The translations under genes were made by a program, and so were the position numbers. A stretch of DNA of 64,000 bases from assembly GCA_036873755.1 (NCBI GenBank), contig JAVTVY010018921.1, forward strand, positions 1 through 64,000, given 5' to 3'. Shown one piece after another: positions 54,175-64,000 of this stretch (position 1 is its first letter; the number at the start of each line of letters is the position of its first letter). This stretch comes from Hanleya hanleyi (lineage: Eukaryota > Mollusca > Polyplacophora > Lepidopleurida > Hanleyidae). The notes beneath the pieces were generated by a model. That model saw nothing but the letters and a program-made list of their open reading frames with translations, was not told the DNA's origin and made no database searches.

Positions 54175-56492
54175 ACCCCTCAGCCTATTAGGCTGCGGGG
54201 TCTTGTCGTTGGCATGTACGTCCGGTCGTCCGGTCGTTCGTCCGGTCGTCCGGTCGTCAACAATTCTTGTGATCGATCTAGAAACCGAACCGTTGCTTCT
54301 AGAGACTTCAAATTTGGTACACAGAATTGTTGGGTGGTCAACCACAAGCCTATTGAATCTGGACCCGATTGGTTGGAAACTTTGGCGGCCATCTTTAATT
54401 TATGCGAAACCATCACAGCTTTCTCGTTACCAAGCTTTCTTTAGAACGACTTACCCTAGGCACACCAAACTTGCCGTGCACATCCATATGCTCATGACCC
54501 AGAACCCTATTGAATCTGGACCTGATTGGGTGGAAACTTTGGCGGCCATCTTTAATTTATGCGGAACCATGAATCTTGTGTATCTCGGAAACCATTTTGC
54601 TGTTCAGTGTGAAACTTTGTAGAGATTATCGATACATCAAGAAACTTTGAAGGAATGACCAAACCAGTTTTCCTGATTAGGTGAAAGCCTTGATGGCCAT
54701 CTTTAATTTATGCAGAATCTTTAATGATGTATTTCTTTGATACCATTGAAGTATTCTATATGAAACTTCTTGTTACCAAGCTTTCTTTAGAACGACTTAC
54801 CCTAGGCACACCAAACTTGCCGTGCACATTCATATGCTCATTACCCAGAATCCTATTGAATCTGGGCCCGATTGGGTGGAAACTTTGGCGGCCATCTTTA
54901 ATTTATGCGAAACCATGAATCTTGTGTATCTCGGAAACCATTTTGCTGTTCAGTGTGAAACTTTGTAGAGATTATCGATACATCAAGAAACTTTGAAGGA
55001 ATGACCAAACCAGTTTTCCTGATTAGGTAAAAGCCTTGGCGGCCATCTTTAATTGATGCAGAATCTTTAATGATGTATTTCTTTGATACCATTGAAGTGT
55101 TCTATACGAAACTTGGTATACAGCATCGATGTATCAAGAGACTTGACTTGCACTGAATAACCACATCAATTCTTCTGAGAGGCGGGAAGGATGGCCGGCC
55201 ATTTTTAATTCATGCAAAATCATTAATGATCTCTATCTCTGATACCGTTTAAGTGCTCGATATAAAATTTGGTAAACATCATCGATGCAGCAAGAGACTT
55301 ATGATGAATGACAGAACTGGTTTCTCTGATTGGGTGGAAATCTTGGTGGCCATCTTTAATTTATGCAAAATCTTTAATGATCTCTCTCTGATACCGTTCA
55401 AGTGCTCGATGTAAAATTTGATATACATCATCAGTGCATCAAGAAACTTACGATGAATGACAGAACTGGTTTCTCTGATACCGTTTAAGTGCTCGATATA
55501 AAATTTGGTAAACATCATCGATGCAGCAAGAGACTTGTGATGAATGACAGAACTGGTTTCTCTGATTGGGTGGAAATCTTGGTGGCCATCTTTAATTTAT
55601 GCAAAATCTTTAATGATATATATCTCGGATACCATTTAAGTGTTCTATATGAAACTTGTAATGAAGATCAGTTCCTCTGAATGACCGGAAGGATAGGCGG
55701 CCATCTTTAATTTATGCAAAATCATTAATGATCTCTCTCTGATACCGTTTAAGTGCTCGATGTAAAATTTGATATACATCATCAGTGCATCAAGAAACTT
55801 ACGATGAATGACAGGACTGGTTTCTCTGATTGGGCGGACTTTCTACATCACTAAGGAACCACTGTTCAGCGACTAATGTTGTCATACTTGGAGACTTCAA
55901 CAATGACTTTGCTGTCGACTCGGCTGAAACAACCAAGATAAACGACTTCTTCCAAGAGCATGGGCTCTTTCCCTTAATCCACACCCCAACCACAGATCTT
56001 AGGACAACCATTGACCAGATTTTCACCAATTTCAAACTCACAGATATACAATTTGGTGTCCATGAAACATATTATTCATATCACAAGGCTGTTTGGATTG
56101 CCATCCACCCACCCTCATCCTCTGCTTGATCACAGATGGAAAGAGACAGACAATCAACAGGTACACAGGGATTCATACAGTTATTGCTATCAAAGACTTT
56201 TATTATTGTTTAGATTATTATTAGGGTTCAAAGCCAAAATAGCTTGAAGCCTTTTGGTTTTGTTCAGAATATTTGTTCTTCCGCCATATTTTTCGCACGG
56301 GCTATGTCAAAATATTTATTATAATCCTTCAATGCATCCAACATCCCACACTGAATTTATCATATTTTAATCTTTTACAAGCCACTGCTAAAGCATCTTC
56401 TGCATTCAACCAAATCTTTCAGGCTTTTGCTTATGCATTTTTCATTCATTGTGTACCAATATACACTGACTAAAACTGTCTGGCTGAGGGGT
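54175..56492 (-). mobile_element. TIR element related to 43198-44733, larger, minus orientation
   Basis: Ends ACCCCTCAGCC on both sides (inverted), a one-base variant of the first element's ends. A GTCCGGTCGTCC microsatellite follows the left end. Then come several units with GGCGGCCATCTTTAATTTAT, the inverse of the phrase in the intron-2 element. The right third (55830-56492) contains a captured endonuclease fragment. Confidence 0.75.
55830..56129 (+). pseudogene. AP-endonuclease C-terminal fragment captured in a TIR element
   Basis: The frame reads VVILGDFNNDF (catalytic GDFN), HTPTTDLRTTIDQIF and VHETYYSYHKAVW. In active enzymes of this group (LINE and some Helitron endonucleases) the last block has Asp-His; here Tyr replaces Asp. 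The frame ends soon after, so this was the C-terminus of its parent protein. It starts abruptly where the surrounding 150-bp repeat stops. No RT or helicase part is adjacent. Confidence 0.65.
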
Positions 56493-56771
56493 TGTTGCAC
56501 CTTTTAGGTGCTGCCTCATGTTTTTAATACACTCAAGATGATTGAATAGGTTGACTACCATAAAGGGTAAAGAATGGAACACATCAGTACGATTTACAAA
56601 AGATTGGTGAAGATGTCTATTATCCTTTCTTTAGTACTCCATGATATACAACAAGGGAAATAAACAGTTTGTGTAACGTTCTAACCAATATACACAATGA
56701 AGAAATCAACCATACCTAGGTGTGCTCATTAAATTTCCCATCAGTCGAGTGGCTGCTTGAAGTGAGCCGAG

Positions 56772-57323
56772 TTACCCCCTACCAAACTTTCTGCGCTATC
56801 TCCGCAACGACAAAAATGGACAGCTGAAACTCCGTGACTTTATAGTTTATTGTATTGGAGTTATTTTGAGCCTATTTGCATAACCCCCGAGCAGAGGATC
56901 ATGGGTAAATTCAAGATGGCGGCCACGTGGGGTACCAGAAAAGTGATGTTTTTGTCATATTTCTTCAAAATTTCTGCCTTTCCGCGATGAAAAGTGGGCA
57001 AAATTTATTTTATTTCACATCACATTAATATTTACTCATTTTTCGTGCAGTTTTTGCGGAGAAATTGCAAATATAAAAAAATCGGAAAATCTGACCGAAA
57101 AATCGACCAAAAAAATGCCGTTTTCGAAAATGACGTCACTGTGACGTCATCAAAGACGCCATCTTTGGATCTTTTACATTTTCTGGTAGAGCTTGACCCA
57201 AGGGTATAGTGTGATAAGTTTCATCCCCCTAGCTCAAGGGGTAAGAACAATAATTATGGGGGGGCCATTTCGCCTTCACCCCCCAGGCCTGGACAGGTCC
57301 CAAAAAGCCCAGGCCAGATAGGG
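56772..57323 (+). mobile_element. TTAA-type MITE family, copy 4 (longest)
   Basis: Contains CTACCAAACTTTCTGCGC, GCAGAGGATCATGGGTAAAT and AAATGACGTCACTGTGACGT, all shared with copy 3. The right end CAGGCCAGATAGGG is followed by TTAA (57324-57327). The left end is eroded. Confidence 0.7.
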
Positions 57324-57639
57324 TTAAATGTGTAACGTGTTCATTCGTGTATAGCGATAATATCATCAACGTTTTCAAAAACAAACTTACCAACATAATC
57401 ACGGAAACTGTCATTCATGGGGCTGTGAAAAACTTTTCAGAATGAGAATTTGAGAATGAGAGGCATGAGAATCTATTCAAAAAGACCCTCCGAGCATTTA
57501 AACGCAGTGTTTTCAGTGTCCTTCGGTGCGAAATGTATCTGCCAACATCCGAACGTAAAGGTCCAGTGTTGTAATCATAGAGGCACCTCACAGAGAGTAC
57601 AGATGTCTGAAATCAAAGGTAGTGGATATTTATCATTCC

Positions 57640-58260
57640 TACCAACCAAGGTCAACTCCGCAAGTCAATGTAGCACCTGATAGAACGATCTTTCTTTGGG
57701 ACAAGTGTGATAGGTGACGCTCAAGATGACGAGGATGGGCGAATCACACCTGTCTGTAACATTTCATTTATCTGGTCCTTCACAACATCCGGCTTCATCA
57801 ATGGTATTTTGTAGGCACGTTGATTTTCCGTTGGTATTGTACATTATACCCTGGGATGGCTCCCAGCCCTCAAAAACCTCTTGAAATTCATTTATCACGT
57901 TGACAATTTCCGGAAATCCCGTCATCTATCTATCTTTGGCACATCAGCAATATTAGGTACGGGACAGCGTTCGGAAATTTGACTTCAGTTTGTCCTGAAA
58001 TTTGTAACGGCGTTTCAATAACTGCATATATTACGCCGACTTCTTAAGTGGACCTTTTCCAGAAAGTTTCTGCCACACATCTTGACATAATAATGGCATA
58101 GATGCATCTGTGTCCACCAACGCCGTTATCATTTGTTTGTTTCTGGGTGGCTCGTGCAGGCAGCCCTACGCCATGGGCCGAACTATCCGTGCGCTTCAAC
58201 TTGGTATTCCGGATTAGGGGGATTACGACATTCGACCATGTGTGAATTATCCTCTGACAT
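57640..58260 (-). pseudogene. Decayed gypsy-type gag-pol fragment, minus strand
   Basis: Read on the minus strand, blocks in several frames give a protease-like ALVDTDASMPLL (active-site Gly changed to Asp). Next comes a linker, then the RT N-terminus (EMLQTGVIRPSSS, TLVPKKDRSIR, followed by an IDLRS-like remnant of the next box). Upstream (58190-58260) a Cys/His remnant may be the gag zinc knuckle. Stops and frameshifts throughout. It is not a copy of the element at 7045: the residues differ in every block. Confidence 0.7.
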
Positions 58261-58591
58261 ATTCCTTTTCAAGAGCCCACGTGCTTTTATAAATATTTAA
58301 TTATGACTTACTAGCAGTAGAATTAAAGCTTTAACACTTTTAATAATAAAATTATCCAAGTTGCTCCATCTGGGTTGAATTCATTTACACTTCAGAACAA
58401 TTTCAGTTAACTTGAATGGCAGGGAGCTGTTGAGCTCAGCCCTTAATAGGAGTCAAACAATGAATCATGTTTGATGAAACAGATTGTATTGTCAAGTGTA
58501 GATCATGTACTGACAGGAAATCTGACCTCTATTGTTGGTCAAGTAACGTGGTCCTCTGGACCTTAGTTCATGTCTAGCATGCAAACATAAA
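58261..58591. other. No feature seen
   Basis: AT-rich sequence between the pol fragment and the MITE. Confidence 0.35.
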
Positions 58592-58823
58592 CTCTCAAAA
58601 CTGCTGTGAACAACAAGTACACAGAGTGTGTCAAAAATTATCATGCACAGCGGTGTGCACCTTTTTACACACTTTTGTGTAAGTCTTGTACACATCGATG
58701 TGTACTTTCGGCATAATTTGCTTGGAGAAGTCCACAAAGCAGTGTATAAAGTGTACACACCACGTTGTGTATGGTAATGTTTGACACACTTTGTGTACAT
58801 TTTGTACACAGTAGTTTTGAGAG
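58592..58823. mobile_element. MITE with about 70-bp inverted repeats (GTGTACAC-rich)
   Basis: CTCTCAAAACTGCTGTGAAC at the left end matches, inverted, GTACACAGTAGTTTTGAGAG at the right end. Homology continues inwards for about 70 bp. TGTACAC and GTGTAC palindromes recur. The minus-strand frame here is fortuitous. Confidence 0.8.
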
Positions 58824-60119
58824 AACAGCTATACACTAAAAAGGTTAATATTTTTATTATATAATTCATTAGTACCAATCCATAATGATTATCAAATATA
58901 TGTATTTATTAAAAAATATAGAGGTGTCTAAATCTTCAAAACACATCTCATATTTTAAAACACTACAATACATGAGCAGTGTGACTAACGTCACAGGACC
59001 TACGAAGTAGGGTAGGCATTAGGACTCCGACGCGAACTGAACTCTTGGAAATCCCCACCCCAAGTTGAAATCCTGCCTATATTAAGATGGGCACTGCCCA
59101 AGTCAGAATCACCAGTGATTTTCATCAAAAATCACTAGAAATTGTCATCAAAAGTAGGTCAGCTCAGAACTTGTTGGTAACAGTCTCCTAATGCGCCTTA
59201 ATTCCAGAAATAAATAACGATCGCCGATTTAATTTTACAATTTTTTAACTAAAGGAAACAGATTGAATAATAAACAGTTCAGTAGATTTCAGGCTTTACG
59301 TGTGAAAATACATTTACATCTCTTTAATGGTTTTCAGTGCCCTTGTCCAGGACCAAAACAACTTTTTGAATCGCATTATTTTCCCAACAATACAACAAAT
59401 TCTTATATACAGTCCTATAGTAGAAAGGTAGCATTTATGTAGTTTACGGTAATTCAACTCAAGACCAACACCTCGGCACAAGATAATAATGATTCTATGT
59501 CATTCTCCTGAGCATGACCGGTACAAAGACGAATAAATAGCATCTCTACATCACGTTGTTATCTTAACTCTCAGACAGATCTGTTTATTTTTGTCTCCCC
59601 TGCTCTGACCTCTAAGGACAATTTAATTATTACAACATGGCAGTATTAACTGCATTCTCGAATACCAAGCCTATCAGACTGTTAGTTCTGATCCGTTTAT
59701 AGGCATATTGGGGGTGACCCAGCTACACTGCTGTGACCTCTAGCTCTCAAAACAATTACGGATGGCATATCCCACCAGGCTTTGTACTGTGCTTTATACA
59801 GCCAAAGTTTCCCGATGGGCATCACAGTGCACTCGCTGAGCCATCAATAAATAATAAAAAAAATAATTATAAATCAATTTTTCATCAGAATTCGGTCAGC
59901 TCAGAACTTGCTGGTAAAAATGCCCTAATGCACGTTCATGCAAAAAATCAAGGTTCTAATGTGTACGGTTCTCTTTATTTTGCCGACGAAAGGATTCGGA
60001 TGGACTGACTGACTCACTCACTCATTACCGGACAATTTGCGATCTGTAGCCTACTTCGTGGGAATAATTTTATGAAAATTGCATGATTAAAGATTAGATA
60101 TAGTTGATCAAATTATCTG
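58824..60119. other. No gene seen; one short dispersed repeat
   Basis: A phrase GGTCAGCTCAGAACTTG(T/C)TGG followed by CCTAATGC occurs at about 59156 and 59895 and may mark a small repeat family. A 91-codon frame at 59733 shows no motif. Confidence 0.4.
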
Positions 60120-60124
60120 CCGAA

Positions 60125-60340
60125 TATGACGTCACGATACTGCCATATTGCGTTTCATACATTTTTCGGTAGGGCTAGACTCCGACATTATAGTGTGGTG
60201 GAGGGATTTAACCCCTAGTATGGGACAAAAAATAAGTGTGTTGGAGGAAATTAGGGGGTGTGGGATGAAGAGATGCGGGGAGGGGGATAAATGGACCCTT
60301 TCTAGGTTGCGGTACATCCAGAATCCCTGACCTGGTAGGA
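60125..60340 (+). mobile_element. TTAA-type MITE family, copy 5 (right half)
   Basis: Starts near ATGACGTCACGATACTGCCA and ends CCTGACCTGGTAGGA followed by TTAA (60341-60344). Left half missing or unrecognisable. Confidence 0.65.
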
Positions 60341-60553
60341 TTAATCTCTGAAGAATATTCTTGAGTAGAATGAGAGAATAAACAGGCCAAAAGGGGTTCT
60401 GCCTATGCCAGATTAATCGTGTGGTTTTTAGACTACCCACCTTCCATATCCTTCATAAAATGAGATTTGTGAATATAGGACTAAGCCACGGCAACACCGT
60501 GACACTGAAAATACCCGTTCATCTAGGACACTCGCACTGTCTAGGCCTTGTGG

Positions 60554-60641
60554 TACGGGCGGCATGACATAAGCACACGTTTCAGATACATGTAGGATAC
60601 GGGCGGCATGACATAAGCACACGTTTCAGATACATGTAGGG
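60554..60641. repeat. 44-bp direct duplication
   Basis: TACGGGCGGCATGACATAAG + CACACGTTTCAGATACATGTAGG is present twice in tandem without visible differences. Confidence 0.9.
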
Positions 60642-61040
60642 AACAAGATGACCTGGTCCCGTAGAAGGTTATAAGACCTGTGGAAGTTTTCATTTGAACA
60701 TTTCAGTGGCGTTTGATTCACGGTAAGTTGATAAATTATGTTGACCATCTATTTGTTAAATATATAGAGACTGCGATGAATTAGTATTAGCTATGTTGCT
60801 CAAAATGTTCAGTGCTGTTTTTTTTGTTTCGCGATATAAATTTCGTACAAAAGATTCTCTCTGTTACATAGCTTTCCGTGTAAATTTCCATTAAGGTGCA
60901 GGAATGGTTATTATTGTCTCGCATGCTATTTAGCAGATACTTCGCAAACAATTTCTAAAACCAGTGAAATTTAGAAAGAGGTGTGCTACTTTGAAGATAA
61001 TTTATAGGATTACTGCTAGTTAGCACTTCGACTTGCCTGT
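60642..61040. other. No feature seen
   Basis: AT-rich; leads into the tandem arrays at the right side. Confidence 0.35.
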
Positions 61041-61330
61041 TCCCAAAGGAAATATATTGTATATTTAGCACAAATGCTACATATTGAATATTTTTTCTAA
61101 ACTGCAGCCAGAAGAAATATTCAATATTTATGATAACTCGCAAACACAAATTGTCGGACTGCCTCTCCCGAAAGAAAATATATTGTATAATTAGCACAAA
61201 TGCTAAATATTGAATATTTCTTCTAAATTGCAGCCATGATAAATATTGAATATTTCTTCTAAATCGCAGCTCCAAAATGTCCGACTGCCTCTCCTTCAAG
61301 AAAATATATTGTATAATTAGCACAAATGCT
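61041..61330. repeat. Tandem repeat, about 125 bp, three copies
   Basis: Each copy has AAATATATTGTATAATTAGC, ACAAATGCTA(C/A)ATATTGAAT and CTGCCTCTCC phrases. The GCTAAATATTGAATAT part also occurs in the 88-bp array that follows, so the two are related. Confidence 0.8.
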
Positions 61331-61600
61331 ACATATTTTCAAACTTGCATGGGCTGGTGAATAAGAAGGTTTAAGGCAGTCCTAAGTACACATTCTTTGT
61401 TGGTTTGTGCAACTCCTCTATCGTTCTTCCTGGTTAAGCAACGTGCATGCGCTGGTATATAAGGATTTTTAAGACAGTCGCAAGTACATTTTCATTTGTG
61501 GTCTGTGCAACTCCACTCAGCCAATAACAGATTATTCTATCGTTCTTCCTGGTTAAACAACGCGCATGTGCTGGTATATACGCTGTTTCAGACAGTCCCA
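61331..61600. repeat. Tandem repeat, about 118 bp, two to three copies
   Basis: GTTCTTCCTGGTTAA(G/A)CAACG at 61423 and 61541, and GCTGGT-ATA-AAG...GACAGTC-C-AGTA phrases three times. Confidence 0.75.
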
Positions 61601-61834
61601 GGTAAAGCTTGATTGGTGCCTACAGAACGTGCAATATAAAGGCAACCTCACTGATGCAGACAGCTGGCATGCATTCAGACTTACTGGCACAACAAACCAA
61701 TCATTCAACGATGACCGAAGGTGTTTCGGAGATAATCGGTCCCTTTCAATGTAATTTCGAAAGAAACAAAAACGCCAAAAACAACATCTTCCTTTGGTCC
61801 TTGATTGCAACAATCAAATTATATTCTAATTAGA

Positions 61835-62830
61835 TGATATTATAAAGGTGCTAAATATTGAATATATTGTCTTCTCTCCGAAAGACTCTTGTGGATATTT
61901 AACTGCGAATCTCTTCTATTTAGCATAGATTATAAAAGTGCTAAATATTTAATATATTGTCTTTTCCCAGACGCCAGCTACATATTTAAGTGCGAATCTT
62001 TTCTAATTAGATGATATTATAAAGGCGCTAAATATTGAATACATTGTCTCTCTCGGACGCCAGCTACATATTTAACTGCGAATCTGTTATAATTATATGA
62101 TATTATAAAGATGCTAAATATTGAATATATTGTCTTCGTCAAACCCCAGATAGATATTTAACTGCGAATCTCTTCTAATTAGATGATATTATCAAAGTGC
62201 TAAATATTCAATATATTGTCTGTTCTCAAACGTCACCTACATATTTAAATGCGAATATATTCTAATTAGATAAGGTGCTAAATATTGAATATATTGTCCT
62301 TTCTCCGACACGGTGGTACAGATATTTTAATGCGAATCTCTTCTAGTTAGAGTACATTATAAAGTGCTAAATATTGAATATATTGTCCTTTCTCCGAAAA
62401 GGGTCTTGTGGATATTTAACTGCGAATCTCTTCTATTTACTATAGATTATAAAAGTGCTAAATATTGAATATATTGTCTTCTCCCAGACGCCAGCATCAT
62501 ATTTGAGTGCGAATCTGTTCTAATTATATGATATTATAAAGGTGCTAAATATTGAATATATTGTCTTTTCCCAGACGCCAGATAGATATTTAACTGCGAA
62601 TCTCTTCTAATTAGACTATATTATCAAAGTGCTAAATATTCAATATATTGTCTGTTCTCAGACGACAGCTACATAGTTATGTGCGAATCTGTTCTAAACT
62701 AGATAATATTATGAAGGTGCTAAATATTGAATATAGGTCCTTTCTCCGACACGGTGATACAGATATTTTATTGCGAATATATTCTAATTAGACTAGATTA
62801 TAAAAGTGCTAAGTATTGAATATAGATGCT
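61835..62830. repeat. Tandem array, about 88-bp unit, about 12 copies
   Basis: GTGCTAAATATTGAATATAT + TGTC recurs at intervals of 77-92 bp from 61848 to 62806. Each unit also has a TGCGAATCTCTTCTAATTAG block and a variable CCAGACGCCAG block. Confidence 0.9.
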
Positions 62831-63084
62831 ATTAAAGTAACTCACTTTTCTGCCTACTACGGAGTTTAGCAAAACTATCTGCACAATATTGCCAAGCATG
62901 CTATTTAGCACCATGTTAAAGCATAGAAAATTTAAAAAGTATCTAAAAAAAAGCCAATCCTGCACCTAATTCTAAATTTCTGGATATTGTTATCATGATT
63001 ATGGAGTACTATTTGATTATGCCGACCTAGAGCCAGTGAATGTATTATTCAAGATTGATACAGGGAAAAGTCCATCGAAAGTAT

Positions 63085-64000
63085 AAACATGTATCATATA
63101 ATAGCCTGATGAACGATAGCTGGCACTCCACCACTACATCTCACTATAACATGTATCATATACAGCCTGATGAACGATATGTGACACTACATCACTACAT
63201 CTCACTGTAACATGTATGATATAAAGCCTGATGATAGATAGGTGACACTCCGCCATTACATCTCACTATAACATGTATCATATGCAACCAGGTGAGCGAT
63301 AGGTGACACTCCACCACTACATCTCACTGTAACATGTATCATATACAGCCTGATGAACGATAGGAGACACTCCACCAATACATCTCACTGTAACATGTAT
63401 GATATAAAGCCTGATGATAGATAGGTGACACTCCGCCATTACATCTCACTATAACATGTATCATATGCAACCAGGTGAGCGATAGGTGACACTCCACCAC
63501 TACATCACACTATAACATGTATCATATAAAGCCTGATGAACGATAGGTGACACTCCACCACTACATCTCACTGTAATATGTATCATATACAGCCTGATGA
63601 ACGATAGGAGACACTCCACCAATACATCTCACTGTAACATGTATCATGTACAGCCTGATGAACGATAGGTGACACTCCGCCATTACATCTCACTATAACA
63701 TGTATCATATACAGCCTGATGAACGATAGGTGACACTCCACCACTACATCTCACTGTAACATGTATCATATACAGCCTGATGAACGATAGGTGACACTCC
63801 GCCATTACATCTCACTATAACATGTATCATATGCAACCAGGTGAGCGATAGGTGACACTCCACCACTACATCTCACTATAACATGTATCATATACAGCCT
63901 GATGAACGATAGGTGACACTCCACCACTACATCTCAATATAACATGTATCATATGCAACCAGGTGAGCGATAGGTGACACTCCACCATTACATCTCACTG
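63085..64000. repeat. Tandem array, 61-bp unit, about 15 copies, runs off the window
   Basis: Unit: GATGAACGATAGGTGACACT + CCACCACTACATCTCACTGT + AACATGTATCATATACAGCC + T. At least two unit types alternate (AACGATAGG with ATACAGCCT; GAGCGATAGG with ATGCAACCAG). Confidence 0.95.

Noticed and set aside
59733..60008. 91-codon plus-strand frame
   Set aside because: No recognisable motif, no repeat of the frame elsewhere, no splice context.

Overview
This is eukaryotic, animal nuclear DNA. Coding sequence is sparse and carries spliceosomal intron signals, and the window is packed with retrotransposons, DNA-transposon remnants, SINEs and satellites. Two SINE copies (41741-42005, 52790-53085) and a 5S-rRNA-derived SINE (38640-39118) share a 3' tail (GTGATATGACTGAA..., GACGTTAAA, ACTCACTCACTC) that I associate with gastropod molluscs. 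I therefore infer a mollusc, perhaps a vetigastropod; a database search could overturn this.

Layout. 1-1965: a broken LINE running off the left edge, followed by a reverse-transcriptase scrap from another LINE. 2441-3845: a decayed paralogue of the zinc-finger gene at 46 kb. 4046-26600: a large array of two related 52-bp satellite subfamilies, split by a LINE (4292-17654) that was itself hit twice, by a TTAA-type DNA element (4646-6516) and by a complete 7.7-kb Ty3/gypsy LTR retrotransposon (7045-14721). The downstream satellite contains a precise 1262-bp tandem duplication, a 673-bp insertion flanked by a 9-bp duplication, and a 937-bp TA-flanked element.

26600-38150: mostly non-coding, but with a candidate multi-exon gene on the minus strand. 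I assembled it from splice-site consensus and intron phase: two alternative first exons with duplicated CRE-like promoters, two paralogous 186-bp exons, and a last exon of 15-residue repeats with a basic tail. Its introns carry a MITE full of AACGCGTT motifs, tRNA-like SINEs and other repeats. 38640-40000: a 5S-derived SINE with an internal tandem duplication, and a 47-bp perfect palindrome.

40895-49803: a C2H2 zinc-finger gene on the plus strand (three exons seen, 1259 codons, about 22 fingers), divergently oriented from the minus-strand gene, with transposons in its introns. A fragment of it is duplicated downstream at 51030-51215. 52-64 kb: SINEs, a TIR element that has captured an endonuclease fragment, a decayed gypsy pol fragment on the minus strand, palindromic MITEs, and three or four unrelated tandem arrays that run to the right edge.

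The only host genes I can support are the zinc-finger gene (strong) and the minus-strand gene (moderate). Everything else with coding character is transposon-derived and broken.
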